Positions 7,662-16,464 of a stretch of DNA of 24,634 bases are shown in pieces. The stretch comes from Verrucomicrobiota bacterium (lineage in GTDB: Bacteria > Verrucomicrobiota > Verrucomicrobiia > Opitutales > Opitutaceae). The position numbers were made by a program, and so were the translations under genes. The stretch's first letter is position 1, and each line of letters opens with the position of its first letter. The notes under the pieces were generated by a model that saw only the letters and a list, made by a program, of their open reading frames with translations, did no database searches and was not told where the DNA came from. The DNA is taken from positions 1-24,634 of the forward strand of contig JAEZDN010000063.1 in NCBI GenBank assembly GCA_023433275.1, in the 5' to 3' direction.

Positions 7662-7688
7662 CCATCGGTCGGGTCCAGCCAAACTTGA
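7662..7688 (-). promoter_or_regulatory. Sigma-28-like promoter for the gene at 7193
   Basis: On the minus strand TCAAGTTT (7681-7688) matches the -35 at 7 of 8. After 15 bases from TCAA comes ACCGATGG (7662-7669), 5 of 8. The -10 is weaker than at fliD or cheX. Confidence 0.5.
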
Positions 7689-7775
7689 GAAAAATATTTC
7701 CATCCGCGCGAGAATAGGCGTTGAACCTCCCGCGGCCGAACCCTACGTCTTGCGGCCCCCCGTCAACGAAGCCTC

Positions 7776-9221
<1,446 letters not shown>

Positions 9222-9298
9222 GGTAGGGTCGTCCTCCGGACGAGCCGCTCTTCGTGGTGGTGCCGTCTCGCTCCGCCCTCAGCCCCGGCTGACCTTCG

Positions 9299-9497
9299 TA
9301 GGGGCGCAGACTTGCTGCGCCCTCAGCATGCGCGCCGCGAAATACCTCCCGCGCATCCCTCAAACCGGTAGGGGCCGAGCTCGCTCGGTCCATATGCCCG
9401 AATCACGCATCGTGATCTTCGTAGGGGCGCAGTCTTGCTGCGCCCTGATCCACGAGCCGCGAACCAACTTCCTAGTGGGGCCGAGCTCGCTCGGTCC
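9299..9497 (+). repeat. Alternating A-B-A-B array of REP-like palindromes
   Basis: Four palindromes in the same direction alternate in type: A at 9299-9322, B at 9369-9391, A at 9422-9445 and B at 9476-9497. Unlike 1-692 no inverted partner is present. The region 9222-9651 holds no gene. Confidence 0.8.
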
Positions 9498-9498
9498 T

Positions 9499-9563
9499 CT
9501 CTGCCCACCGTCCACTGTCGACCGTCCACGGCGCACCGCCCGCCCTCCACCGCCCACCGCCCT
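9499..9563 (+). repeat. Short degenerate tandem repeat (CCACCGTCCAC / CCACCGCCC type)
   Basis: Repeated units of 7-11 bases on the theme CCACCGTC and CCACCGCC run between the last REP and the cheX promoter. It looks like a replication-slippage microsatellite. Confidence 0.5.
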
Positions 9564-9589
9564 CCCGCACAAATCCCGCGCATCCCTCC

Positions 9590-9616
9590 TAAAGTCCCGT
9601 CCGCGCACGCCGATAT
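9590..9616 (+). promoter_or_regulatory. Sigma-28-like promoter for cheX operon
   Basis: TAAAGTCC (9590-9597) is followed, 15 bases after TAAA, by GCCGATAT (9609-9616), 7 of 8 matches. It is the best match in the window. Transcription would start near 9623, about 29 bases before the cheX ATG. Confidence 0.78.
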
Positions 9617-9651
9617 TCGGAGGAGCGAACGATCGCTTCTTCGCGCCCACC

Positions 9652-10191
9652 ATGCCCGCTGCCATCCAAGATATCTCCGAAACCCTGATCCGGGATAACA
9701 TCAATCGTGCGGTCTGCGACGTCTTCAAGACGATGCTGCACCGCGCTGCCCGCATGGGCGAGGTCGCCGTCTCCGGCGGACCCGACGAGGCGCCGCCCTC
9801 GCTGCGCGATGAGAACCTCGCCGCCAATCCCCAGGTCGTCGGCACCGTCGGCTTCATCGGCGAGGTCAACGGGCTCATCTACCTCTACTTCGAGGGCGAC
9901 TTCGCCAAGCACTGCACCGGCCACATGCTCGGCATGACGGATGCCGAGGTCGACGAATCCGGCGACGAGGTGATCAACGACGCCATCGGCGAGATCACCA
10001 ACATGACCGTCGGCAGCTTCAAGAACGGTCTCAGCGACCGCGGCTTCCCCTGCAAGCTCACCATCCCCTCCATCCTGCGCGGGCGCAATTTCTGCATCGA
10101 GCCGATCAGCGATTCGCAGCGCTTCATCTACTCCTTCGACTGCGAGGGTGAGCGGCTTGTGGCCGACATCCTCCTCAAGGTCGGCGAATGA
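9652..10191 (+). CDS. cheX: CheX-type CheY-P phosphatase
   Basis: CheX removes phosphate from CheY-type receivers, resetting the motor signal. The 179-residue protein has the CheC/CheX-family active motif ExxN in DEVINDAIGEITNM (E114, N117), followed by the typical helix TVGSFKNGLSDRG. One such motif, rather than two, indicates the CheX type over CheC. A strand pair GTVGFIGEVNGLIYLYF (about 64-80) and LGMT before the motif also fit. The ATG at 9652 is supported by the promoter just upstream; GGAGGAG at 9619-9625 is too far to be its ribosome binding site. A multi-domain receiver protein starts 19 bases downstream and is a plausible substrate or partner. Confidence 0.88.
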   Translation: MPAAIQDISETLIRDNINRAVCDVFKTMLHRAARMGEVAVSGGPDEAPPSLRDENLAANPQVVGTVGFIGEVNGLIYLYFEGDFAKHCTGHMLGMTDAEVDESGDEVINDAIGEITNMTVGSFKNGLSDRGFPCKLTIPSILRGRNFCIEPISDSQRFIYSFDCEGERLVADILLKVGE

Positions 10192-10210
10192 TTCCCACAC
10201 CCTCTCACCC

Positions 10211-11383
10211 ATGCGCAACAAGATCCTGACCGTTGATGATTCCAAGACCGTCCGCATCATCGTGCGGAAGACTTTCAAGAGCTACGATTGTGAGATTCTC
10301 GAGGCCGGCAACGGCGTGGAGGGCCTCGCCCTCGCCGCGAAGGCCATGCCCGATCTCATCCTCCTCGACGTGACCATGCCCGTCATGGATGGCGTCGAGA
10401 TGCTCACCAAGCTCAAGGCGGATCCCCAGCTCAAGGGCATCCCGGTCATGATGCTCACCGCCGAGGGCGGCCGCGACCACGTGCTCAAGATCGCCAAGAT
10501 CGGCGTGCGCGATTACATCGTGAAGCCTTTCGAGGAGGACGTCCTCATCGAGAAGGCCGGCCGCATCATCGACCTCAAGCCGCTCACCGACGGCCCCGCC
10601 AAGGCGCGCTCCCTCACCGACCCGGCCACGATCCTCGTCGTCGAGGACAAGCCCGCGATCATCCAGCAGATCCAGGAGGGCCTGAAGCACACGCCCTGGA
10701 AGATCGTCGGCGCCGCCACCCAGGGCGAGGCCATCGACTTTTGTTCCAAGACGCCGCCCGACCTCGCGATCCTGAGCCTCTCGCTCCCCGAGGAATCGGC
10801 CTTCGCGCTCTTCCGTCTCATGCGCACGAACGTGAAGACGAAGTACACCCCCGTCTTCGGCCTCGTCGTGAAAACCGAGACCGGCACCCTGCAGCAGGCG
10901 CAGACCGTGGGCTTCACCACCGTGATCACCAAGCCGATCGACGCCGCGGACCTCGAGTCGCGCATCGCCAAGGCCATGAATCTCGACACCTCGACGCGCT
11001 ATTTCAACGTCCAGGACGGTTTCTTCCACTTCAAGATGCCGGAGAACTGCACCCCGGCCGCCCTCGCGGAGATCGCGACCTACCTGAAGCCGAAGCTCAC
11101 CGAGGCCGTGGACGCCGGCCACAATCGCGTTGTCATCAACTGCGAGTCCCTGAAGTCGCTGCACATGGGTGTGATCAAGCAATTGGTTTCCGCCATGCAG
11201 CTCTGCAAGGACACCGGCGTGAACTTCGCGCTGGTGGGCAACAGTCAGCTGACGTCGGAGTGCAAAGGCTTCGAGGAAACGCGCACCTGGAACTTCCACG
11301 ACACCGTCGCCGAAGCCAAAGCCAGCCTCGCCCCCAAGCCCCAGCCCGCCGCGAACCCCGCCCCGGCCCTGGCGACGGCCTGA
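10211..11383 (+). CDS. Double-receiver protein with C-terminal STAS-like domain
   Basis: The 390-residue protein has three parts. Receiver 1 (about 1-122) is complete: D9/D10, phospho-acceptor D53 (LLDVTMP), T83 and K105 (VKPF). Receiver 2 (about 139-258) keeps E145/D146 and K241 (TKP), but the acceptor position reads ILSLSLP, with Ser189 in place of Asp, so it should not be phosphorylated. Residues about 264-373 look like a STAS fold (RVVINCESLKSLHMGVIKQLVSAMQLCKDTGVNFALVGNS), as in anti-anti-sigma proteins. A Pro/Ala tail ends the protein. The ATG at 10211 is chosen because the receiver begins there (MRNKILTVDD), although the frame is open from 10148. It follows cheX in an operon. It could be a phosphate sink, a CheX substrate, or link chemotaxis to another output. 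Confidence 0.85.
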   Translation: MRNKILTVDDSKTVRIIVRKTFKSYDCEILEAGNGVEGLALAAKAMPDLILLDVTMPVMDGVEMLTKLKADPQLKGIPVMMLTAEGGRDHVLKIAKIGVRDYIVKPFEEDVLIEKAGRIIDLKPLTDGPAKARSLTDPATILVVEDKPAIIQQIQEGLKHTPWKIVGAATQGEAIDFCSKTPPDLAILSLSLPEESAFALFRLMRTNVKTKYTPVFGLVVKTETGTLQQAQTVGFTTVITKPIDAADLESRIAKAMNLDTSTRYFNVQDGFFHFKMPENCTPAALAEIATYLKPKLTEAVDAGHNRVVINCESLKSLHMGVIKQLVSAMQLCKDTGVNFALVGNSQLTSECKGFEETRTWNFHDTVAEAKASLAPKPQPAANPAPALATA

Positions 11384-11412
11384 GCGCGGTCGAAATTCGT
11401 TTCCCTCTCCCC

Positions 11413-11443
11413 ACGGCGCCCACCCGGGCGCCGTTTATTGTTT
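11413..11443 (+). terminator. Rho-independent terminator of the cheX operon
   Basis: A perfect 9-bp GC stem (11413-11421 with 11426-11434) around ACCC is followed by TTTATTGTTT. It lies 29 bases past the stop at 11383. Confidence 0.85.
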
Positions 11444-11463
11444 GGCGCGCGGAACGCAATTCC

Positions 11464-11493
11464 CTGGAGCCGGGGCGCCCCCGCCCCGGTGGG
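11464..11493 (+). repeat. REP-like palindrome type C
   Basis: CTGGAG leads into arms CCGGGGCG and CGCCCCGG (loop CCCC), then TGGGTTTCAC. The 3' TGGGTTTCAC extension is the same as at 11593-11622. Confidence 0.85.
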
Positions 11494-11525
11494 TTTCACT
11501 CGCGCCGCCCACGTCAAACTCCCAA

Positions 11526-11550
11526 CCGGCCCGAGGGCGGGCCGGCTCCA
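11526..11550 (-). repeat. REP-like palindrome type D (inverted, stem-swapped form of C)
   Basis: Read on the minus strand it begins TGGAG, has arms CCGGCCCG and CGGGCCGG around CCCT, and ends TTGGG. Flanks and loop are those of type C; the stem has C for G in one arm and the matching G for C in the other. Confidence 0.8.
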
Positions 11551-11592
11551 CGCTTCGCGTATTCACGCCCTGCCGCGCAACGCTGCTTTGAA

Positions 11593-11622
11593 CTGGAGCC
11601 GGGGCGCCCCCGCCCCGGTGGG
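11593..11622 (+). repeat. REP-like palindrome type C abutting the RAYT stop
   Basis: Same as 11464-11493. The stop codon of the transposase gene (minus strand, 11625-11627) lies inside the shared TGGGTTTCA extension of this repeat. Confidence 0.85.
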
Positions 11623-11624
11623 TT

Positions 11625-12098
11625 TCACCGATCGATCAGGTTCAAACGTCCCTTCCAAGGCCAGTCATCCGGATTCCCACACAGCCCCTTTCTGACCGGA
11701 TTGAATGCCACGTAGCCCCATTTTTCGCGATAGCTCTCCTCGGAGCGAAGAAACCGGTCGAAATAATCAGGCTGCCAAAAGGCTTCGGTGAGGCCCAGCG
11801 CTGGCCTCAGCGCGCGCGAGCTGAGCGACTTCCATCCCCCAATCCAGTTAGCCAACGGCTTGGCGTCATCACCGCATTTCGCGAACAAGTGGACGTGGTC
11901 AGGCATCAATAGGTAATCTCCGACAAACCACCCATCGCGCTGCGACGAGCGCCGCCAGATATCGGTCAATACCTCAAAGGGGACCCGATCCGATAGCACA
12001 GGTAGTCGTCGATGTGTGACCACGGTCACGAAAACCAGCGGGTGCCGCGCGAAGGCAGTCACATGGGCGAGGCGACGGCGCGCAGTCACGAGCGTCAC
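11625..12098 (-). CDS. REP-associated tyrosine transposase (RAYT, Y1 HUH family)
   Basis: The protein nicks and joins single-stranded DNA at REP hairpins. It has 157 residues. The metal-binding HUH motif is in LMPDHVHLF (H68 and H70). The catalytic tyrosine is most likely Y129 in KWGYVAFNPVRKGL, which matches the RAYT signature YIxxNPVRxGL. The end GNPDDWPWKG matches the family's Y/W-PWSS tail. FVTVVTHRRLPVL near the N-terminus is the usual first strand. The start is a GTG at 12098 and could be off by a few codons. Length is normal to slightly short for RAYTs, and no frameshift is seen, so the gene looks intact. REP palindromes lie on both sides. Confidence 0.9.
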   Translation of the reverse strand: MTLVTARRRLAHVTAFARHPLVFVTVVTHRRLPVLSDRVPFEVLTDIWRRSSQRDGWFVGDYLLMPDHVHLFAKCGDDAKPLANWIGGWKSLSSRALRPALGLTEAFWQPDYFDRFLRSEESYREKWGYVAFNPVRKGLCGNPDDWPWKGRLNLIDR

Positions 12099-12194
12099 TC
12101 TGCCCGCCGCATTTCAAAAGACCATTGGCGTAACCACCTAATTTCCGGCTTCGAATAGTCAGCTCCCTCACGACCAGCGCCGATTCCACAAACA

Positions 12195-12219
12195 CCGGCC
12201 CGAGGGCGGGCCGGCTCCA
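12195..12219 (-). repeat. REP-like palindrome type D on the 5' side of the RAYT gene
   Basis: The 25 bases are identical to 11526-11550, and both are followed on the plus strand by GCTTCGCG after one variable base. It lies 96 bases upstream of the RAYT start. The rest of 12099-12296 shows no gene. Confidence 0.8.
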
Positions 12220-12296
12220 AGCTTCGCGAATCCCAACGCCAATGCCCTTCACGTTCCCGATCCCAAATCCTCAACCTCTCACCGCCCAAGAAACCC

Positions 12297-12800
12297 TCAC
12301 CCCACCGCTTCCGCCATCTCCCGCACCGCCTCCGGCGCCACCACGCGGTCGATGTCGAGCAGGGTCTTCACCTGGCCCTTCACCTTCGCCAGGCCGAGCA
12401 AGTACGACGTGTCGACCCGGCACCCGAACTCCGGCGTCGGCTCGATCTCTTGGTCGGTGAGCGTGACCACTTCCTCCACGCCGTCGACGATCAGCCCCAT
12501 CTGCACGGGTTGCCCGCTGGCGGGACGCACCTGCACCACCACGATGCACGTGCGCTCGGTGAACGCCGCCTCAAGGCCAAACTTCACGCGCAAATCCACA
12601 ATGGGGATCACCCGGCCACGCAGGTTGATCACACCCTTCACGTAGGGCGGCAGCTGCGGCACGGGCGTGATCTTCAGCATCCGGATGATCTCGCGGACTT
12701 TCAGCACCGCGATGCCATACGCTTCGTGCGCTAGGCCGACGGTGAGGTACTTGCCGGCATGGCGCGCGGCATTCGTGAGGGGGGCGGCGGTTGTGCTCAT
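12297..12800 (-). CDS. cheW: Chemotaxis coupling protein CheW
   Basis: CheW links CheA to chemoreceptors. The 167-residue protein has the CheW fold: KYLTVGLAHEAYGIAVLKVREII, the conserved PQLPPYVKGVINLRGRVIPIVDLR (about residues 51-74) and GLIVDGVEEVVTLTDQEIEPTP. The frame is open to a GTG at 12824, but the sigma-28-like promoter at 12829-12855 would start RNA near 12822, so the ATG at 12800 (MSTTAAPLTN) is the likely start. This leaves a leader of about 22 bases with no clear Shine-Dalgarno. It is divergent from cheA, with both promoters inside 85 bases. Confidence 0.93.
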   Translation of the reverse strand: MSTTAAPLTNAARHAGKYLTVGLAHEAYGIAVLKVREIIRMLKITPVPQLPPYVKGVINLRGRVIPIVDLRVKFGLEAAFTERTCIVVVQVRPASGQPVQMGLIVDGVEEVVTLTDQEIEPTPEFGCRVDTSYLLGLAKVKGQVKTLLDIDRVVAPEAVREMAEAVG

Positions 12801-12828
12801 AAAAAGGGGCGGGATAACCCGCACCCCT

Positions 12829-12855
12829 TCATCGGCCGCTCCCCGGGCGAATTGA
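12829..12855 (-). promoter_or_regulatory. Sigma-28-like promoter for cheW
   Basis: On the minus strand TCAA (12852-12855), 15 bases, then GCCGATGA (12829-12836), 7 of 8 in the -10. It fixes the likely cheW start at 12800. Confidence 0.68.
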
Positions 12856-12886
12856 GCGCGATTCTCCCGTCCAGCCCTGTTTTACC

Positions 12887-12913
12887 TCAAGCGATGCCGT
12901 GTTTCGCCGATTA
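12887..12913 (+). promoter_or_regulatory. Sigma-28-like promoter for cheA
   Basis: TCAA (12887-12890), 15 bases, then GCCGATTA (12906-12913), 7 of 8. Transcription would start near 12920, 20 bases before the cheA ATG. It is back-to-back with the cheW promoter, and both use TCAA. Confidence 0.68.
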
Positions 12914-12939
12914 GCGCTCCAACCATCCCACCTGGGTTC

Positions 12940-15210
12940 ATGCCTAAGTCTCCCGAGAAATACGCGGCCCTCGAAAACGCCGTCAACCGCCTGGCCTCCG
13001 AGTCCATGCTCGCCACCGCCGGGCGCGACGACGGCCTCGTGCCGTCCTACAGCCTAGTCGGCGAATTGTGCGAACTCTGCGCCCAACAGCCCGCCCTCCG
13101 CGAGCCGCTCGCCGCCCTCCTCGCCGCGCTCGAACAAAGCCTCGACACCGCGCAGCCCTTCACCGACGCGTTGCTCACCCGGCTCCGCTCCACGGTCGAG
13201 TGGCTCGGCCCCGCGATCGAGGCCGTGCGCCAGGACACCCCCGTCCCGCCCGCTCCCGGGGCGCCGGCCGCTGGCCCCGCTCCCGCCACCCCCGCCGCCA
13301 CGAAGCCGGCGGGAGGCGACGTGCTGATGAAGTTCGAACTCGAGGACAACCAGGAGCTCCTCACCGAATTCCATGCCGAGGTCGTCGATCACCTCCAGCA
13401 GATCGAGGCCGCGCTCCTCCTGCTCGATCACGAGCCCGACAATCCCGAGGCGCTCAATTCCATCTTCCGCTCCTTCCACACCATCAAGGGCAACGCCGGC
13501 TTCCTCGGCCTCGTGCCGATGCACACGCTCGCCCACGAGGTGGAATCGCTGCTCGACCTCGCGCGCAACAACCAGCTCCGGCTGAGCTCCGTCATCATCA
13601 CCGAGATCCTGCGCAGCCGCGACGCCCTCCAGGCCCTCACCCAACAGGTCGGCATCGCCCTCGAGAAAGCCAGCCTGCCCACCGAGATCATCCCCGTCAG
13701 TCACCTCATCGCCGCCGTCAAGCGCCTCGCGGTGCCTGACGCCGCCGCGCCCGCTGAAAAGACCGCCGCCGATACCCCGGGTAGAGCGATTCCTCCCGAC
13801 GTGCCGCAGGACGTTGAATCCTCCGCCACCCCCGATTCCTGTCCACCGACACCCGCCCTCGCCGAATCAGGTGGGGCGAATCGTCCCGATGAGCCGTCGC
13901 CCAACTGCGATGCCACCTCCGCCATCGAGTCCGCCGTTCCCGCTCCTGTCGCCGCCCCCGTCGCTACCGCGCCCGCTGCCCCCGTCGCCGCCCAATCTGC
14001 ACCCACGAACGCGACCAAGTCCTCCGCCGCACCCGAGAAAGCCGCTTCCTCCGGACAGACCGTCCGCGTCAGCACGGAGAAACTCGACTCGCTCATGGAT
14101 GTTGTCGGCGAACTCGTGATCGTCCAAAGCCAGATCATGGAGTCCGCCCGCGCGCTCGGCATGGAGGGCGGTTCGCCCCTCCAGCGCAACGTCACCCATC
14201 TCACCCGCCTCACCAAGGAACTGCAGCACACCGCGATGGCGCTGCGCATGATCCCGATCAAGCCGACCTTCCAGAAAATGGAACGCCTCGCGCGCGACCT
14301 CGCCCGCAGCTGCGTCAAGAAGGTCGCCTTCGCCACGTCGGGCGATGAGACCGAACTCGATCGCACCGTCGTCGAGGAAATCGCCGATCCGCTCGTGCAC
14401 ATGGTGCGCAACGCCATGGACCACGGCCTCGAGCCCGCCGCAGACCGACTCGCCGCCGGCAAGCCCGAGACCGGCACCGTCCACCTCAGCGCCTATCACC
14501 AGGGCAGCAACATCGTGATCGAGCTCCGCGACGACGGGCGTGGCATCAATCCCGACAAGATTTTCGCCAAGGCGGTGGAGAAGGGGATTATCCCCGCCAA
14601 CGCCTCCCTGAGCCGCGAGGAGATCTTCAACCTCATCTTCGCCCCCGGTTTCTCCACCGCCGAAAAAGTCACCGCCGTTTCCGGCCGCGGCGTGGGCATG
14701 GACGTGGTGAAGCGCAACATCGAGAAGCTCCGCGGCAAGATCGAGATCACGTCCGAAGTGGGGAAGGGGTCCGTCTTCAAGATCAAGCTCCCGCTCACCA
14801 TGGCCATCATCGACGGCCTGGTCGTCCGCGTGGGCGCCGACCGCTTCATCCTTCCGGCCACTTCCGTGCAGATGGCCCTGCGCCCCGCGCAAAGCGCGAT
14901 CTCAACCGTCCAGGGCACGGGCGAGGTCATGGACCTCCGCGGCCGCATCCTGCCGCTGCACCGCCTGCATCGCCGGTTCAACATCGCCGCCGATGTGGAA
15001 AATCCTTGGGAAGGCATCGTGGTCATCATCGAGCATTCCGGCCGCACGTCCGCGCTGCTCGTCGACGAGATGGTCAGCAAACAGGAAGTCGTGATCAAGA
15101 GCCTCGGCTCCTTCATGCAAGGCCTGCCCGGCGTCTCCGGCGGCGCCATCCTCGGCGACGGCAACATCGCCCTGATCCTCGACCCCGCCTCCATCCTCCA
15201 AGCCGCCTGA
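12940..15210 (+). CDS. cheA: Chemotaxis sensor histidine kinase CheA
   Basis: CheA autophosphorylates on receptor command and passes phosphate to receivers. It has 756 residues. An N-terminal helical extension (about 1-95) and a Pro/Ala linker come before the Hpt (P1) domain, about 128-235, with phospho-His H180 in SFHTIKGNAGFLG. A long low-complexity Ala/Pro/Ser linker (about 255-365) replaces any recognisable P2 domain. Dimerisation P3 is about 366-430 (VRVSTEKLDSLMDVVGELV). The ATPase P4 is about 430-615: N box HMVRNAMDHG (H487, N491), DDGRG (D531-G535) and GRGVGMDVV. The CheW-like P5 is about 617-756. All catalytic motifs are intact. With no P2, receivers would dock more weakly or through the linker. 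The promoter at 12887 supports ATG 12940. Confidence 0.96.
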   Translation: MPKSPEKYAALENAVNRLASESMLATAGRDDGLVPSYSLVGELCELCAQQPALREPLAALLAALEQSLDTAQPFTDALLTRLRSTVEWLGPAIEAVRQDTPVPPAPGAPAAGPAPATPAATKPAGGDVLMKFELEDNQELLTEFHAEVVDHLQQIEAALLLLDHEPDNPEALNSIFRSFHTIKGNAGFLGLVPMHTLAHEVESLLDLARNNQLRLSSVIITEILRSRDALQALTQQVGIALEKASLPTEIIPVSHLIAAVKRLAVPDAAAPAEKTAADTPGRAIPPDVPQDVESSATPDSCPPTPALAESGGANRPDEPSPNCDATSAIESAVPAPVAAPVATAPAAPVAAQSAPTNATKSSAAPEKAASSGQTVRVSTEKLDSLMDVVGELVIVQSQIMESARALGMEGGSPLQRNVTHLTRLTKELQHTAMALRMIPIKPTFQKMERLARDLARSCVKKVAFATSGDETELDRTVVEEIADPLVHMVRNAMDHGLEPAADRLAAGKPETGTVHLSAYHQGSNIVIELRDDGRGINPDKIFAKAVEKGIIPANASLSREEIFNLIFAPGFSTAEKVTAVSGRGVGMDVVKRNIEKLRGKIEITSEVGKGSVFKIKLPLTMAIIDGLVVRVGADRFILPATSVQMALRPAQSAISTVQGTGEVMDLRGRILPLHRLHRRFNIAADVENPWEGIVVIIEHSGRTSALLVDEMVSKQEVVIKSLGSFMQGLPGVSGGAILGDGNIALILDPASILQAA

Positions 15211-15218
15211 TTCATTAG

Positions 15219-15499
15219 CCACGAATGAACACGAAGGCACACGAATGGGCCCGGACCCATTCATTCCGTCAGCCTGCGACCCCGGAACAACCGAGTGACG
15301 GTCGCGCCGTGGGCGGAGAGGGGTCTGAGAGAATATCAACCATACCCGCTGCCGTCATCCTGAGCGAGGCGAAGGATCCAAGTGAACGGACGATTGTCCG
15401 CCGACTCCGTGGATCCTTCGCTTCGCTCAGGATAACGTTGGCGGCGAGTTGCCTGTTTCCGAGCCTCCTTCGTGCCCATTTGTGTCCCTTCGTGGTTTA
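15219..15499. repeat. Nested inverted-repeat element downstream of cheA
   Basis: The outer ends are complementary: CCACGAATGAAC and ACGAAGGCACACGAATGGG on the left, CCCATTTGTGTCCCTTCGTGG on the right (15477-15497). Inside lies a second, near-perfect pair, 15356-15379 and 15411-15433, of the widespread CATCCTGAGCGA / GGATCC dispersed repeat, which gives spurious 'SEAKDPS' translations. A shorter relative of the outer element is at 5463-5597. No gene is supported here. Confidence 0.7.
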
Positions 15500-15517
15500 A
15501 CTCCGTTTCCCTTTCCC

Positions 15518-16396
15518 ATGAGCGCCCCCATGCCTCCGACCCTCGAGAAAGTCTGCGAAGCCGCGCTCAAGCTGCCCTGCGCGCCGTCGCTCCTGCCGCG
15601 GCTGTCCCAAGCCCTGCAGAGCGACTCCAGCTCGTCGCAGGACATCGAGCGCCTGATTTCCCTCGATCCCTCGCTGGCTGCCTGCACGTTGCGCCTCGCC
15701 AATTCCGCCGCCATGGGCCGCGGCAGCGTGGCCACGGTGGAGGAGGCGGTGTTCCGGCTCGGCGCAAAGGAAATTTATCGTCTCGCCGCGCTCGCGCTGG
15801 TCGGACGCTGGGAAGGCGGAGTGAAGACCGGCCTGCGCTGGTCACCGGGCGATTTCAGCCGTCATGCCCTCTGTACCGCGATTGCCGCGGAGGTGCTGGC
15901 CGACACGACCGAACGCATCGACCCGCAAATCGCATACACCGCCGGCCTGGTGTGCGATGTGGGCAAGCTCGCCCTGGCGCATAGCTGCCACGATTTCTAT
16001 CCTGCCGTGCGCGTCTGCGCCGAGCAGACCAAATGCACGTGGGAACAAGCCGAGCGCACCGTGCTGGGCTACCACCACGCTGATGCCGGCGTGCGCCTGC
16101 TCCGCGCTTGGAATTTCCCGCCGCTGTTCGTGCAGTCGGTCGAGCACCAGTTCGTCCCGACGACCGCGCCGGCCACGGCGTTGCCTCTCCTCGCCCATTT
16201 GCACGCCGCGAAGTATCTCGCGACCTCGATGGGTCCCGGCGTGATGGAGGAGGGTTTCCTGACGGCGATCCACGGTGGTTTCCTCACCGAGTGGGGATTC
16301 ACGACCGACATCCTCGATTCCGCGCTGCCGATCGTCCTCGATAAAGCCTCCGCCCGCCTCGGCGAAAAGCTAAACACCGGCGCCATCACGCTGTAA
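15518..16396 (+). CDS. HDOD domain protein
   Basis: HDOD proteins are non-catalytic relatives of HD phosphohydrolases often found beside chemotaxis and c-di-GMP genes. The 292-residue product has the HDOD layout: an N-terminal helical part with LPRLSQALQSDSSSSQDIERLISLDPSLAACTLRLANSA (about 26-64), VEEAVFRLGAKEIYRLA, then H116 and the decayed HD site LVCDVGKLAL, where Cys146 replaces the His before D147. AERTVLGYHHADAGVRLLRAWNFP and VEHQF follow, as in the family. The start is taken as ATG 15518; ATG 15530 is equally possible, while the frame open from 15449 runs into repeat sequence. It follows cheA after the repeat at 15219-15499, so it may have its own promoter, which I could not find. Confidence 0.85.
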   Translation: MSAPMPPTLEKVCEAALKLPCAPSLLPRLSQALQSDSSSSQDIERLISLDPSLAACTLRLANSAAMGRGSVATVEEAVFRLGAKEIYRLAALALVGRWEGGVKTGLRWSPGDFSRHALCTAIAAEVLADTTERIDPQIAYTAGLVCDVGKLALAHSCHDFYPAVRVCAEQTKCTWEQAERTVLGYHHADAGVRLLRAWNFPPLFVQSVEHQFVPTTAPATALPLLAHLHAAKYLATSMGPGVMEEGFLTAIHGGFLTEWGFTTDILDSALPIVLDKASARLGEKLNTGAITL

Positions 16397-16464
16397 GGGT
16401 ATTCCGTTAGGGCAATCTTGGTCCGCGGGTATATCGAGTCCCCCGGTCAGGCCGCGTATCCCGG

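Larger units (their letters stand above)
11464..12219. mobile_element. REPtron-like unit: RAYT gene with REP palindromes on both sides
   Basis: Order along the plus strand: C forward (11464), D inverted (11526), C forward (11593), RAYT gene (11625-12098, minus), D inverted (12195). The gene is thus flanked by REPs of opposite orientation. RAYT proteins are domesticated IS200/IS605 relatives linked to REP dispersal; such units are usually single-copy. No target-site duplication can be claimed. Confidence 0.75.

Noticed and set aside
11526..12219. Composite transposon bounded by the two identical D repeats
   Set aside because: The D copies are only 25 bases, also occur (decayed) elsewhere, and RAYT genes normally sit next to REPs without moving as a transposon.
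15225..15500. 91-residue open frame containing SEAKDPS
   Set aside because: It is a translation of the dispersed CCTGAGCGA palindrome, a known source of false genes.
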